This document shows, piece by piece, positions 32,150 through 44,427 of a stretch of 64,000 nt of DNA. The notes beneath the pieces are model-generated. The model was not told the DNA's origin and made no database searches. It saw only the letters and a list, made by a program, of their open reading frames with translations. Origin of the DNA: Mercenaria mercenaria (lineage: Eukaryota; Mollusca; Bivalvia; Venerida; Veneridae); assembly GCF_021730395.1 (NCBI RefSeq), contig NC_069367.1, positions 4,090,501-4,154,500 of the forward strand. Direction: 5' to 3'. Both the position numbers and the translations under genes were made by a program. Every line of letters begins with the position of its first letter. Within the stretch, counting starts at the first letter, position 1.

Positions 32150-32667
32150 TCGTTCTGCATGATGGAATGCTGAATGACATCTCATGCCCGTGTTGATAAT
32201 TGGGTTTTCATGAGGCGTGAATCTTTATTGCTAACGAAGACTAATTAATTCTCTGTCTATTTTATATAGGAGTGTTAGCCTCGCGTCACGTCTGCGATCC
32301 TGCAGTGAACGCCACTGTAGATGTTCTAACATGTCACCAACACTAGATCGAGATCTGTTGCCATGCCTATTTGTTACGTATATCTTGCAGCACGCTTTTG
32401 GACCCTTTCAAATCTGTTAATATCTTTGATCAAATATGGATCCCATACTGTGCTTGCCTATTCAACAGATGGTCCAATATATTACCACCTAGAACCTACT
32501 GGTGAATAATCGGTTTACTTTTACGATTAACAGAGATAACATTACACTTTCCATTTGGATTTCCAGATTGCTAACTTGTCTCTGGAGCAATGACATCTAT
32601 CTTCTTCCCAGCTTGTCTAAATCCGACTGTAGAGTATTAGCATCAGCTGGTGATGCCTTTGAATGGA
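32150..32667 (-). mobile_element. LINE reverse-transcriptase C-terminal fragment
   Basis: The minus strand reads ADANTLQSDLDKLG near 32660-32610, then after a frame change ASTVWDPYLIKDINRFERVQ, KRAARY and, after another change, SVGDMLEHLQWRSLQDRRRD near 32330-32285. The YASxVWDPY, ERVQ and LxWxxLxxRR blocks are standard for the region after the catalytic domain in LINE polymerases. The upstream catalytic part is missing. Confidence 0.75.
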
Positions 32668-32836
32668 AATAGCAAAGAACAAAAAAAAGAGATCTGTCAT
32701 GTCCAAATAAAAAGTGGACTTTTTGGAATACTGTTTGATATGGAAAAGGTCACCTCATGGATAAACGAACGTTTTAGGGAGTCATACACGGTTACTTAAC
32801 TTACTTTGTAGCGTGTTGATAAAATCAATAGCGGAG

Positions 32837-33451
32837 CGGAAGGTCTTTTCACCCCAAGACACCCAAAGACGCCCCAAAACACCAAAAGACACCTAGAATA
32901 TTAATTTATTTGTATCATTTATTAAAAATATATATCTTAAAGACATGCTAATACAGACTGTAACAGTTAAGATAACCTTAGAGTAGATTTTTTCAAGGAA
33001 ATACATCTAAGAACATCAGCTGAAATGAACTTGTTATTAATGTGAAAGGGAGGTAAAGCCAACATTACTATGTTAATTACATATTTATTTATTTCCCTTG
33101 GATATAGTCATTCTGCAGATCCCGGACACCCTTACAGTAAAACATTTTTATTTTTTACTCAAATTTACAAACATATTTTAAAAACACAAATAACTTCTGA
33201 ATGAAAGGGAAATAACTGGATCTCCTTTAGACTTTATCATAGTTAAGCTTTTTGGATTATTCCCCTTGAATTATTTTTTTTTCTAAAGTTACCTTTTTTG
33301 TGATTCAGAAAAAAAGAAAACTATCACCTAAAACATTAAAATATGTTATTATTTTGACATTTTGATACTAAACAATAGGATAATTACTATTTTTAGGTGT
33401 CTTGGGGTGTCTTTGGGTGTTTTGGGTGTCTTGGGGTGAAAAGACCCTCCC
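32837..33451. mobile_element. MULE-like non-autonomous element with 9 bp target-site duplication
   Basis: The inverted ends share GGTCTTTTCACCCCAAGACA and continue as CACCCAAAGAC-type repeats for about 55-60 bp. The direct repeat ATAGCGGAG flanks both ends (32828-32836 and 33452-33460). A 9 bp duplication is typical of Mutator-like elements. The 615 bp between has no transposase. Confidence 0.75.
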
Positions 33452-33460
33452 ATAGCGGAG

Positions 33461-33895
33461 TATGACCTCTATAGTCATAAGATATATTTTACACGTAGCA
33501 CCGGGTGATAAAAATCGATGAATTATTTTTAAAACTAATTTACAACAAAAAATGAGTTCATGGTAATGCTGAATTAATAATCTTTTACACACGTTACGTA
33601 ATCTAATCATATGAACAATTTGGTCTAGGACAGCGTTGCATTGATTACGTAATTCTTTAAATTTTCAGTTTTCGCGACAAGATTTTTCTGAAAAAACAAG
33701 AAGCCATAATTTTGACATATTGGTTATGAATTATATACATCTAGTATTACATATATTTGAGTATAAGCATAACTTATTTCCTTTTATATGTACTGTTGTA
33801 CTGAAGTATGCCTCTTTGGGTAGTGGGTACCTCTAGAATCTGATTATTATGTAAGGAAGTGGCTATTCGTATGGTCCAGAAAGAATAGCCTCGCA
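33461..33895. other. Spacer between two elements
   Basis: No gene seen. The last ~30 bp (TTCGTATGGTCCAGAAAGAA) may belong to the following element's outer edge. Confidence 0.4.
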
Positions 33896-34563
33896 GGCTA
33901 TTCGTACGTCTCTCCCATACAAAGAGTGAAAAGCCCGCAGGAGGTTATTCCTACGGCTGTTTTGTGTTACACATTGTACTGAGTTCATTTGACTGATATA
34001 ATTTCACCCAATTTCTTTATACTTTTCTATAGAGTTTACGTTAATCATGTTAATTGTTTCACAAAGCGATGGTAAATAAAATTTACCTGGTAAGGAAATC
34101 CAGATAAGACAAAAACTGAAAATGATTTCAGCTTAGGGGTGCGTACTGGTATTGATTTTTGGTCTGCAAATTCTAAGTGTACTAAACAAATTAAGAATAC
34201 ATTGTAAATTTATCTCTATCATTAGCAAGCTGCCACCAAAAAGTAAAGTCTGGTCAGAGTCTCAGACTTCGAAAAAAAACTATTGGAGGTGCAGACTGCA
34301 GAGCGAGTTTTCTCCACCTCTGGAGATCTATACACTGTCTCAGAAAGGTGGATGCAAATGCATTAGACTGCATGATTTTCCTAAAACAATGCATCCAAGT
34401 CATGCGATTTTGTTTGCAGAATAGACCAACCTTAACAGTTATTAATCAATACTAGTAATAAAGTTCATATATTGCCCTACTATATGGTGTTCTGCTCTAT
34501 TATTATTCCTTTAGAACATATCGTATGATATATCGAATATTGATCATTTTGTATCTATACAAA

Positions 34564-36823
34564 CAGGGATTTCCCTTGGCTTTTCTGGATGGGGGTCCCC
34601 TGACTCCCACACTTGTCAATATGGGAGTCCTGGGTGACTTTTGGGGGGTCCCCAATTATATTTAATTAGATTTTCATGAATTGTATAGCAAATATCTATT
34701 AACCTAAATGATACAATATTATATTTATAAGTTGACCTGTATTCATTTTTATTCATCCTACTGGTAAACCTGATAATTACCTTTTTAATTTTTTTATGAT
34801 ACATTTCTGCTAATTTTTCCAAGCTGTAGTAGCCATTTACTAGATTTTGTAATTGAGTGTTTTGATAAAACTTATGATACTATGACTGTGGTCTGTCTGC
34901 AGCAGCAATTTTGTTCAATCTGCAGTACATAACGTTATTTCAGTAGCAAAGCCATACAAAATTATCTGTCCACTGAGTGACTCACTCGTGTAAAAACTTT
35001 CTTTCTTTCAAGTTTCTCTTGGTATTAGTTTCAACTCTATCAGACTGCCTAGGCTAATATTATTTGGATCGTTCCCTGCCTTAATATTTACGTCTGTGGA
35101 AAATTTATTTCCAAAAAATAAAGAAAGAAGCGGTAGCCCAGGGACTGCGTTTTAGGCGAAGTTGAGCGAAAACTTCGCTTTAAAATATTTCACTTCGCCC
35201 TTCCCGCCCAGAAAAGCGAAGTTCAAGTCGCCCTAAAATTGGATGAAAGTAAAACATAATCGGCAATAAAGTGCGCCGATATTATACATCTCGGTTATGT
35301 AAAGTCTGTAAACACAATACGCAATACACAGGATGTCACCGGGAGGCACGCGCGGCGAAACGTGTCCATGACAACAAAAGATGATCACTCGATTTCAGAT
35401 TGACGCCGCATGATAAGCTGCTAATTGTTTGCATTTAATGTGATTGCAGTAAACGATAATTAAAGAATGAAAGAGTTATAATTAAAGCTGACCGACATCT
35501 GAGATCAGAGAGCCCGAAAACTTCGTAAAACGGCGATAATTAACTTCCGAATTACAAACCTAATTACGTGTCAGTCGGCGCGTGGAGTGATTGACATCTG
35601 TCAGTAGCTAATTAACATACGACGCTCCGCCTACTGTGTGGCGGCGAACAATTGAAATTCACCGAGATTTTGATTCACAATGCAGAACTTCGAACTCGAG
35701 ACGCATTTCGCGAATCGAGCCGACGCACGGTGCACTTTTTTTGTGCGGGTCAACTACGAGTTTTTCTTGATTTTCGCGGGTCAAGACACGGAACCTCGGG
35801 TCAACCGAACGCCCTCGGTACTTGTCTTACCCAGTTATTCTTGTTTTTAGATAAAAATCGTTTCGAAATTTTTATTGCCATCACAGTGTAGACTACCCGT
35901 TACTCCCGTTTATTTTTCAATTGGAATCTGCTTACTATTCATTTTAATCTGCATTTCTCTTTCATTAAAACAGATATAAGTTAAATATATGGCCCCTGAC
36001 AAACTATTAAATTTGTTGTTTGATAAAAATAGCAGACAACTCTTTTAGTTAATTCTGAAATGTGTTAAAGGGAGGTAATACATTTAACCAATTTTCAGAT
36101 TTTTTATGTCAAAATATGTAGTTTTAAAAAATATTGCCCCTGATTTTTAAGTATTTTATCTACTGATCAATACAAATAACATTTCATTGTAAGATTGAGA
36201 GGTTTTTAAACTCTGTAGTTTGTCAAATTGAAGGAACATAAAAAAATTTAAACTCAGAATGCTCACATACCTGAAAAAGCTGCTCTAGGAAGGAAAAAAG
36301 ATAATCCAAGAAATATTAAGTACTGATTATATGAGGAAAGATTTGTTGTGTCAAGTTGTTAAACATTTTGCAGTAAAACAGTACAAATATGTACTGTATT
36401 GTTGAAACATTGCACAATTTTTATTTAAGTCATAGCAAGATAATACTACAAATGGAACTGAATAAACATTATTATTGTTATTTAATGCATGTAAGCAATG
36501 TCCTGTCTCACTTTGCCGAACTTCTCCCAAAATTTCAAAACTTCTCCCTGTTTCCCCAGGAGGGAGAAGTCACTTCTCCCTAAATTTCCAGGCTAAGGTA
36601 GTCCCTGGTAGCCATAATTGTGTGTCAGCTAGACGCTTGAAATGTGCAAGCGCAGATGACAGTAACTACCGAAAAGAAGCTTAAATACTGAAATGAACCA
36701 AAGTACTGAAAATTGGATCGGCGAAAAAGCGGGTCCAGCGGACGCACGCCAGTTCACAAATGTGAGTCCTTGGCCCAAAATATGAGTCAGGGACGCAGAA
36801 AACACGCGTCCGGGTAATCCCTG
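34564..36823. mobile_element. hAT-like element nested in the 33896-37415 element
   Basis: Ends CAGGGATTTCCC and GGGTAATCCCTG are inverted. The 7 bp direct repeat ATACAAA lies immediately outside both (34557-34563, 36824-36830). CAGGG-type ends and a 7-8 bp duplication suggest hAT. No intact transposase; short open frames inside look spurious. Confidence 0.65.
35139..36607. mobile_element. Second hAT-like element nested in the first
   Basis: Ends CAGGGACTGCG and GGTAGTCCCTG, with GTAGCC on both outer sides (35133-35138, 36608-36613). It holds a GC-richer stretch (35320-35820) unlike its surroundings. No recognised protein. Confidence 0.6.
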
Positions 36824-37810
36824 ATACAAATATCGTAATGATCATTTTGACCGATACGCGCCCCTATTTCCGCTACTATAAATTATAATGCATTTTATTA
36901 CTTCCATTTGTTACATCATAAACAAACAATTTTAATACAAGGAATTTATCGTAGGTGTTAAATACTTTAATCATTGTTAATATTTAACTGAAATTTGTTC
37001 AGTAATGACATGCGTTATTAATATTGAAACACTGAAAAAATACTGACCAGGTATTTTCAACTAAACCAGTTAGAGAATTATAGATCTATGTTTTGTGTAT
37101 ATACATGTACGTGCGAATTATTCACAACAGTACAAATCTCTTACCACACTTAATATATTTATTGCCGTTTAATTTAGTTTCATACTTGACGTTTGTCACA
37201 CATGAGCTTGACATGTTTGCATAAATTCAGACCTTACATTTTATTTGTAACACGATGACAAAATGTGATTACATGTCGTTTCTGAAATTGATTGAAAATA
37301 TATCAGTTGATTGACTTCAGTACAATGTATTGTAATACATTTGTACAAAACTGTCGTACGAATAACCTCCTGCTGGCTATTTCACTATTCATAAGTGAGA
37401 GCCGTACGAATAGCCCGTGAATTTTTTTGAAAAGATACTGGTACAGTTTGAAAGTACATAAAAATTTCATTAAGGCTTACAATTACACTTTGAGAAACAA
37501 AAATCAAACGACACCAAATCATAGAAAGAAAGAGTTGTTTAACATGAAAATTAGATAGGCTAAGCATGTGAAACATGTATATTACTTTACGAAACAAGTG
37601 TCAGTATACTTATATAAAAGTTGAATTCCGGAAAAGGACTGCCTAAAGGGGCCCCACTTCCAGACTGTCAAACGCCTTTTAAAAACTCAGCATTTTCAAA
37701 GAACTGTTACACATGTTCATTTTGATGCATTTGCAATAGCGTGCGATTGGTGAAATTTCGCATAACAAGGTGGAACACTGTTTTCAGCAATTGTTTATCT
37801 TTATTTCTTT

Positions 37811-37955
37811 ACAAATAGCATTCATTATCAAAGGGAGACAACTTTTTCCGAATATTTTAAGTACAAATGGCATTCATTTTCAAAGGGAGACAACCTTTTC
37901 CTAATATTTTAAGTATCCGTCGAGAAAAAGTTGTCTCCCTTTGAAAATGAATGCC
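37811..37955. repeat. 52 bp tandem duplication followed by an inverted copy
   Basis: Copies at 37811-37862 and 37863-37914 share CAAAGGGAGACAAC and AATATTTTAAGT. An inverted partial copy (GTTGTCTCCCTTTGAAAATG) lies at 37930-37955. This could form a hairpin. Confidence 0.8.
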
Positions 37956-38375
37956 AAAAGGAGAAAATATAAAATTATCAGAAGATTATCAGAGCTCCAG
38001 ATAAACTGCGTATTTACGCAATTAAAATTGCAGAAAACTCAATTGAATTCATACAGTGTGCGTACTAAAACGCAATTAAAATTCCTAATACCCAATACGT
38101 AGAAAACCGCTTGCGTATCGCATTTTCCTTATAACCAGAATGGGATCGAGACTTTAACGCTAGACAACTGACTGGTTATACGTTACTGCAAAAGAGGTTG
38201 CAGTTTATCGGAAAAATCACAGGACCATTCAAGCGGCTGATTGGTGTTATTTGGACACTTTCTAAACAATTTTCTTTATGCCGATAAAATGCAAAAGAGG
38301 TCAGGAAAAACATTGTTGCAGCACAAACAAATTAGTGGGATATTTTGCTGTTCAAAAATGAAAAAATGACAGTTA

Positions 38376-38580
38376 CTGTGAAATCATTTAAATTCGCTGG
38401 CATGAAATTTCGCGCAAACGTGAAAAAGGGCTGTTTCGCACGGGCTTTATTCGCACATTTTCAATTTATAAATGAAAAAATGAATAAAAAATAATAAATA
38501 GCGCGGTCTTAAATTCGCGCGTCAGTTCTAGCGCGAAATACGCGAAAATTCGTTCTACGCTAATAAAAATGATTTCACAG
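38376..38580. mobile_element. TA-flanked MITE
   Basis: Ends CTGTGAAATCATTT and AAATGATTTCACAG (with a small internal offset), flanked by TA on both sides. 205 bp, with internal CGCGAAA/TTCGCGC strings. A TA duplication suggests a Tc1/mariner-mobilised element. It sits inside the left arm of the 37990-42913 element, so it is younger than that element. Confidence 0.75.
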
Positions 38581-40297
38581 TATCTCTTTGTGACGATGTA
38601 GATATTTAAAAAGACAGTACTGTTTTAATTAATCACATTTCATTACAATTTTAAATACATTTTTATATTAAACATTGAGGGTGCTATTAATGTACTTTTA
38701 TGCAGTTAGTCAGTCCTGGTAAATGATATACACCATGTATACTGTAAGCAAAAAATACTCAATTGTTTGTGCAAGATTGGTTAAATACCCAATAGGTTTT
38801 AGCAAATACCCAATAACTTCAGAAAAGGCTGGGTAATGATATTATTTTAAACCCAATTCAGATTTTCAATACCCAGTTCACGGGTGGGCTCAGATCAGGG
38901 TAGGAATCACTACCATTGCTTTGTTACCAGATCAGATAGAAAATATGATATGTCAAATATGCAGTATTTTAAAAGTTTCATAATGGTGAGTCTTTAAGCT
39001 TTCACTGCATATATGATAAGGTATGGTTCTGCCGAAAAGTATGATCACAGAATGACATTATGTTCCTAAAAAGTAGCACTTTGTAGGCATTTTCATGTTG
39101 CACTTGAATTTTTCTGTTTATGGAAAGTAATTATTTTAAAATTGAGTGAAGCAACTGATTCAATTTTGCTATTTCCCAATAAAAGAAACATCATAGAATA
39201 TAACATTTTTTACCGATTTCAAATCCCTCATAAAATGAAGAAGATATTAAGAAATTTGTAAAGGTACACCATCGTTACCAAAAGCTTTATTTTGACCAGT
39301 TTGAATTGGGCAGTGTAATTGCTATCAAACATAAGCAAAGGCAATGTATTTTGAGCTGTAAATGAAAATTCAGGTGTCTGCTTATGCAAATATTACACTG
39401 GCATCGTTCAAACATTGGGTCACTCAAACATCATACAGCTGAAAAATGCTTATTTTTTTGTATAGTCCGTAGACCAAGTTTTCACAAGGAACAATTACTA
39501 CAGTTTTCAATACTGTCCAATTAGATTGTTGTTTTCTAGTGCAGAGTGATGGAAATGAAGAGCAGCAGAAATATATTTCAAGTGCATGCAGTCCAGAAAA
39601 AATAATGGCCTCTCAAAATTTGTCCGTAGACCGTAGAGTCCGTAGACCTAACATTTAAGAGCTAATAATTTCTAAAATAACGCATTTAAGATTGCTTTTT
39701 TTATTGAAAATGTTGGATTTCCAATAATATATTATGTTTTTAATGTATGAACTTGATTGATTAAATAAGATATCAAACTATTAAGCAATTTGCCAGTCTT
39801 CAGGCTATTATTTACAAATAATTCATTTCATAAATCAATAAAATGTTAGTGTTTTCCCCAAATATCTTAATTTTGTACTTGTTATAGCACACATAATCAA
39901 CACAAGTTTAACTAGCAAGGTAGTTTTCAGTATTTAAATAAAGGAACCAGTGTAATAATTGATACTTTAAAAGTCTACGGACTCTACAGGAAACTTTATT
40001 TTGCAGTTTAAACAATGAATTATGGCGTTTCTTTGCAGGAAATTCTACCAAAATGAGAACTAGACACAAAACTGACATTTCTGTATATGTATTGGACGGC
40101 TTGACACATAAAGTATGTGCTCTTCACCACTGTACCCATGAGTCATGCAACATCAAGTTGTAATAATGAAATGAATGAACTGACATGCAGAAAAGTGCCA
40201 TTCAAATATTCCATATGAAAATGCAAACACAACCTGCCGTGTCCAACTGTTTAAAAACAGTTTGGTTAATTTTGATTAATCAAACATAAAATTATAA

Positions 40298-40876
40298 TCA
40301 CTTCCAAATATTATGTATCAACACATCCCGACATGTACAATAGTAGCCCGACGAATTCCCCGGAAACACCACCAGATAAATTCCCTTGCGAAGAATTAAT
40401 GGCAAGTTAAGGCCTTTACGCGCGCGCAACGCTCCTTGCCTATCCAGCCCGAATCCGAAGAAAACCCCTAAGCAAAACTGTTCACATGTCTTCTTCGAAG
40501 TTAATATCTTCCATGAAAAATTGATTATGGAGATTTTTGTACACCATTTATTCATTTTGTGTAAGAACCTAGCTAGATCCTTATTGAAGGAGGCTACCAG
40601 TTTAACCGTGCAATCACTTTGAATATCATAGATGATAAGACAAAAGTGTTTGTAGTAATTGTGACGATCATCCAATCTGCCTTCTGTTCCCAAAAATTTT
40701 TTCTGTGTGTCATTGGTTACTTGCATTTGTTTCAGATCAAAACGGCTGCTGTTTGCCAGCCAAAAAACATCTTCTGAGTCAACAAGCAATCTATCCATCC
40801 TTATATCCATGTGATCATAAGAATGGTACACCTTATTACTAAGAAGTATTCTTGTTATGTCCTTGACCCAATCCAT
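40298..40876 (-). CDS. Unrecognised 192-residue ORF inside the hAT-like element
   Basis: The longest single frame between genes B and C: ATG at 40876 (MDWVKDITRI), stop near 40298. Residues 1-95 are mixed and soluble-looking; the rest contains several cysteines and a hydrophobic run (CEQFCLGVFFGFGL). No zinc finger, DDE motif or known domain was recognised, and no splice partners stand out. It could be a fragment of a captured gene, an element protein or chance. Confidence 0.25.
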   Translation of the reverse strand: MDWVKDITRILLSNKVYHSYDHMDIRMDRLLVDSEDVFWLANSSRFDLKQMQVTNDTQKKFLGTEGRLDDRHNYYKHFCLIIYDIQSDCTVKLVASFNKDLARFLHKMNKWCTKISIINFSWKILTSKKTCEQFCLGVFFGFGLDRQGALRARKGLNLPLILRKGIYLVVFPGNSSGYYCTCRDVLIHNIWK

Positions 40877-41528
40877 GTCTAATGATAAAATTGATTAAAG
40901 TGTTGAATAGGTATTATTAGTCTGTGTAATCAACTAAGATTGATGCACGTTCCGCATATGACGTATTATATTTGAAAGTCGATATATATAGTCCAGGAAA
41001 ATTATTTCGTATTTCTGGCCGGACAAAGCAGATGTGTCTTGGGAACTCCTGTCATCAATTACTCATAAACTTGGACAACCGGTTGTTAGCAAAAAAAAGT
41101 ACAAATAGGAGAGTTTTATTCTCATTTGGAAACTGAGGATATTGTAAGGGGGAGACATTGACAGTTATAATGCTCTGTGAAGCGGATTAAGTGCTTATTT
41201 TGATAAACGTGACATGTTTGAAGTTTCTTTTCTAACGTGTATAGTTCATAGACTTCCACTTGTGCTGTTAGGTGTTACAGTTTTTGCTGTTTATTACATG
41301 ACTGTATTCTATTGTTTCTCTGATTGGCTGAAAACGGTTCGAAAAGTAATGAGTACATATCATATCAACTTACCTTGGGTTATAGATAGTACGATGATAA
41401 AAATAGATCAAAGTAGGTGCTTGGAAAACTAATATCAACCTGATTTGGTCTAAATGTATTCCTTATTTCTTTATTAAAGATACAATTGTAATAACAAGAC
41501 TGACTATACATTTATTCATGTAATAAAA

Positions 41529-41644
41529 CAATTATTGACTTTTACATAGGTTGATATCAAGATTTATCAACCCTCGGCTCGGTGAATATAACTCTTTTCG
41601 GGTTGATAAATCCCGATATCAACCTATGAAAAAGTCAATAATTG
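41529..41644. mobile_element. Short palindromic element
   Basis: Arms of about 45 bp, CAATTATTGACTTTTACATA and its near-complement at the right, surround a 25 bp loop. Inside the arms are TTGATATC and GATTTATCAACC, which also pair. Non-coding. Confidence 0.75.
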
Positions 41645-42920
41645 TATAATGTTACCTGTTACCTGTTAAAGAAAACTAGTTTCTAAGTCAGTTTTTCCAG
41701 TTCTTTCCAGTTTTTTCCCAGTTTTGACGTTAAAACATATGTGAAAATGATATTTTTTTTACAGTTCATTTACAAAGTTTTGTCTTCGGCTATTGTACTG
41801 AAGAAACATGAAAAAATTGGGTACATAAATGAGATATTGTAAATATATTTGCATATTTCAATCATTGTTCAAACTGAACATTGCTTAAATGTTCACAGAT
41901 TGCCGTTAAGATAGATTAACTTTATTATAATGATTTTGTTCCATTTATGTATAGTCCGTATACCAAGTTAGTTTCACATGTATTTGGTTCAAATAACTGT
42001 ATAAAATACTACAATAGTTTTTTCTTGTGTGTCAGTTGACAGTTTTCTGTTCTATTGTGCAAAAAACATCATGGTACCCCAGTTATTGCTGCATTTGATA
42101 ATTTTTGTACACCCATATAGACACAACGTTAATGAAACATAAAACACTTTGTAAACCTTTCCCAAAGGCTGTTTAATATTTTAGTACTAGAAGGCACCTT
42201 TTTATAAAATATGATCATTATCCATGCTAAAATTGCATTTCAGTTGAATTCAATTGATATTACTCACTGCAGTATGTGAATATAATAACTGTATGATATA
42301 TGTAGAGTCCGTAGACTTTTGACTGTTTAAATAACAGCTTCTATTATGAGTATACAGTACTCTTTGACAGGAAAAGGCTGTGTGTATTTTGTTCCATGAT
42401 TCAAAATACATGTGTCTTTGTATGTTTCTTCATGTCAGCTATGTTATGCAACTTGTACCTGTATTTGCAAGATTCTGTTCAGTTTCATAGAAACAAGAGG
42501 ACAACTTCCACCTGTCAATCTTTTTACATTAGTCAATATTTGTCAACAAGATTCGTTTTATTAGTTTTGTATTATCATGTTCCAAACTTTTGAGCAGTTT
42601 ACAGTTCTTAGACAATAAAATTTTCTTCGTTATCAATTTGTTTTTGTTAATGATGTATAGTCCGTAGACTCTTACACCTAGGTGTAATGAAAATGGGCCC
42701 AATTCTTTATACATCATGGTATCTTAACGCCGTTTGGAGGAAAAGTCGCCGGAAGTCCATACAATTAAACCCAGTAAAAATTTTAACAATACATTAGACT
42801 TTATTTTTTGACACAAGTGCAACATGCTGTCCTACCCTGATCTGAGCCCACCCGTTCAGACAAAAAGTGATGGGTAAATACCCAATTGTACCAAAAGCTT
42901 ATCTGGAGCTCTGAGATTAT

Positions 42921-43200
42921 TGAATGTTATATTTCTTAAGAAGGCTTTGGAACTTAGTTACTGATAGATTATACATTGTATGTTATGAAAACACGTAAGA
43001 GTTTGCTGTTTGTGTTTACACAATTTTTCTATTCAGAATTGAAAAAGGGTTTGTGATGAGGTACATGAGATAAGCTGCCTTGATTATAAAGCTTTATATT
43101 TAATGTTTGTTAAGTATGTATTCCTCTGTGGTATATTGGTCAAGACCAAAGGAAAATTTTTATTGCTGCCACAACTCTGCAATTTTATATGCCCGAAATG
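42921..43200. other. Spacer
   Basis: Nothing recognised. Confidence 0.4.
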
Positions 43201-43876
43201 ACATATGATACTATATTATACCCCCAGTGCCCGTCCGTTCGTTAGTAATTTTTTTGTCTGCTCTTTAACTGTTGAACCCCTTGAAGCATTTCAAAGGAAC
43301 TTTACACAAATGTTCACTAAATCGGGATGGCATGCAGAGCGGATGTTCTAGTGGCTCGCTTCAAGGTCAAGGTCACACTTAGGGCTCAAAGGTCATATGA
43401 GTGTGTTTCATATCCGCTCTGTAACTATTGACACCCTTAAAGGATTTCAAAGAAACTTGACACAAATGTTTGCCACATCAAGACAACATGCAGAGCACAA
43501 GTTCTAGATGGCTGGCTTCAAGTTCTAGGTCACACTTTGGGGTCAGTAGTCATACTTAAATAAGTGTGTTTCTTGTCTGCTCTGTAACTCTTGAACTGCT
43601 TGAAGGATTGTAAAGAAACTTGGCACAAAGGTTCACCATACGAGACGACATGCAGAACGCATGTTCTGGATGTCTCACTTCAAGGTCAAGGTCACACTCA
43701 GGGTCAAATGTCATCACTCTGTAACTCTTGAACCCCTTGAAGGATTTCGAAAAAACTTGACACAAAAGTTCATCACATCAAGTTCAACACGATGTGCATA
43801 GGGCATGTTCTGAATGGCTAGCTACAAGGTCAAGGTCACACTTAGGGGTCAAATGTCATCACTCTGTAACTTGAAC

Positions 43877-44427
43877 CTAAGGGTGTAACAATACGCTAGT
43901 CTCACGATACAATACATATCGGGATACAGATGCAACGATACAGTATGTGTTGTGATACACATTGAGTACCATAAGTAGGCATATAAAAAAATCAGTGTTC
44001 CTATACATGGAAAGTAGTTGAAATTTTGCATTAAAGAAACTGTTATAAATGGTACATTTGTTTAGTTAAGCCTTACCCTGCTAAATTTCTAAAATGGACT
44101 GGTCCATCATTCAATTTGGACAGTACCATTTATCATTCGAAGGGGTGTTTATTGAAATTTTACTGACTGAATAGCTAACAGTGCAGACCATGATCAGCCT
44201 GCCCGGATGTGCAGGCTAATTTTGGTCTGCACTGGTCACAAAGGCAGAATCACTTGCTGCCAGCAGGCTAAAGGTTAATATCTTTTATGAAAGTTTTCGT
44301 TTTCATTCAATGATAGTTACTTTTCACTGTATCGTTTCTGCATCGTGAAAGAGGCCTATGATACGATACGCTATCACCAGACTAATGTATTGTGATACAA
44401 TGAATTTCGATATATTGTTACACCCTT
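43877..44427. mobile_element. hAT-type MITE with 8 bp target-site duplication, inserted in the tandem array
   Basis: Inverted ends AAGGGTGTAACAATA and TATTGTTACACCCTT; ACTTGAAC on both sides (43869-43876, 44428-44435). The interior has repeated CGATAC strings. It splits a unit of the surrounding array and is itself interrupted by family A copy 4. Confidence 0.8.
44066..44278. mobile_element. Family A palindromic element, copy 4 (inside the MITE)
   Basis: TTAAGCCTTACCCTGCTAAA to CAGGCTAAAGGTTAA, with inner blocks AACAGTGCAGACCATGATCA and TTTTGGTCTGCACTGG. Confidence 0.8.

Larger units (their letters stand above)
33896..37415. mobile_element. Outer terminal-inverted-repeat element, 3.5 kb
   Basis: The left end GGCTATTCGTACG (33896) and right end CGTACGAATAGCC (to 37415) begin inverted arms of about 120 bp. 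Shared blocks include GCAGGAGGTTATTC, ACATTGTACTGA and ACTGATATA. Its own coding part is not visible, and much of its interior is the two hAT-like elements below. No target-site duplication was identified. Confidence 0.65.
39465..42669. repeat. Scattered decamer GTCCGTAGAC, seven sites
   Basis: Exact copies at 39465, 39622, 39638, 42307 and 42660; inverted at 39973; one mismatch at 41954. The steps 41954-42307 and 42307-42660 are both 353 bp, and 39622-39973 is 351 bp. The first and fifth share a longer string TATAGTCCGTA-ACCAAGTT. Flanking DNA is otherwise not obviously repeated. Confidence 0.7.
37990..42913. mobile_element. 4.9 kb hAT-like element with CAGAG ends
   Basis: CAGAGCTCCAGATAA begins at 37990 and its reverse complement TTATCTGGAGCTCTG ends at 42913. 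AGATTAT directly flanks both ends (37983-37989, 42914-42920). A second inverted pair (GGGTGGGCTCAGATCAGGGT at about 38885; ACCCTGATCTGAGCCCACCC at about 42836) lies further in. It carries two smaller elements, an unrecognised ORF (40298-40876) and scattered GTCCGTAGAC decamers. No transposase was recognised. Confidence 0.6.

Noticed and set aside
35652-35891. 79-codon frame in the GC-richer part of the inner hAT-like element
   Set aside because: No domain, no homologous frame recognised, and the length is expected by chance at this composition.
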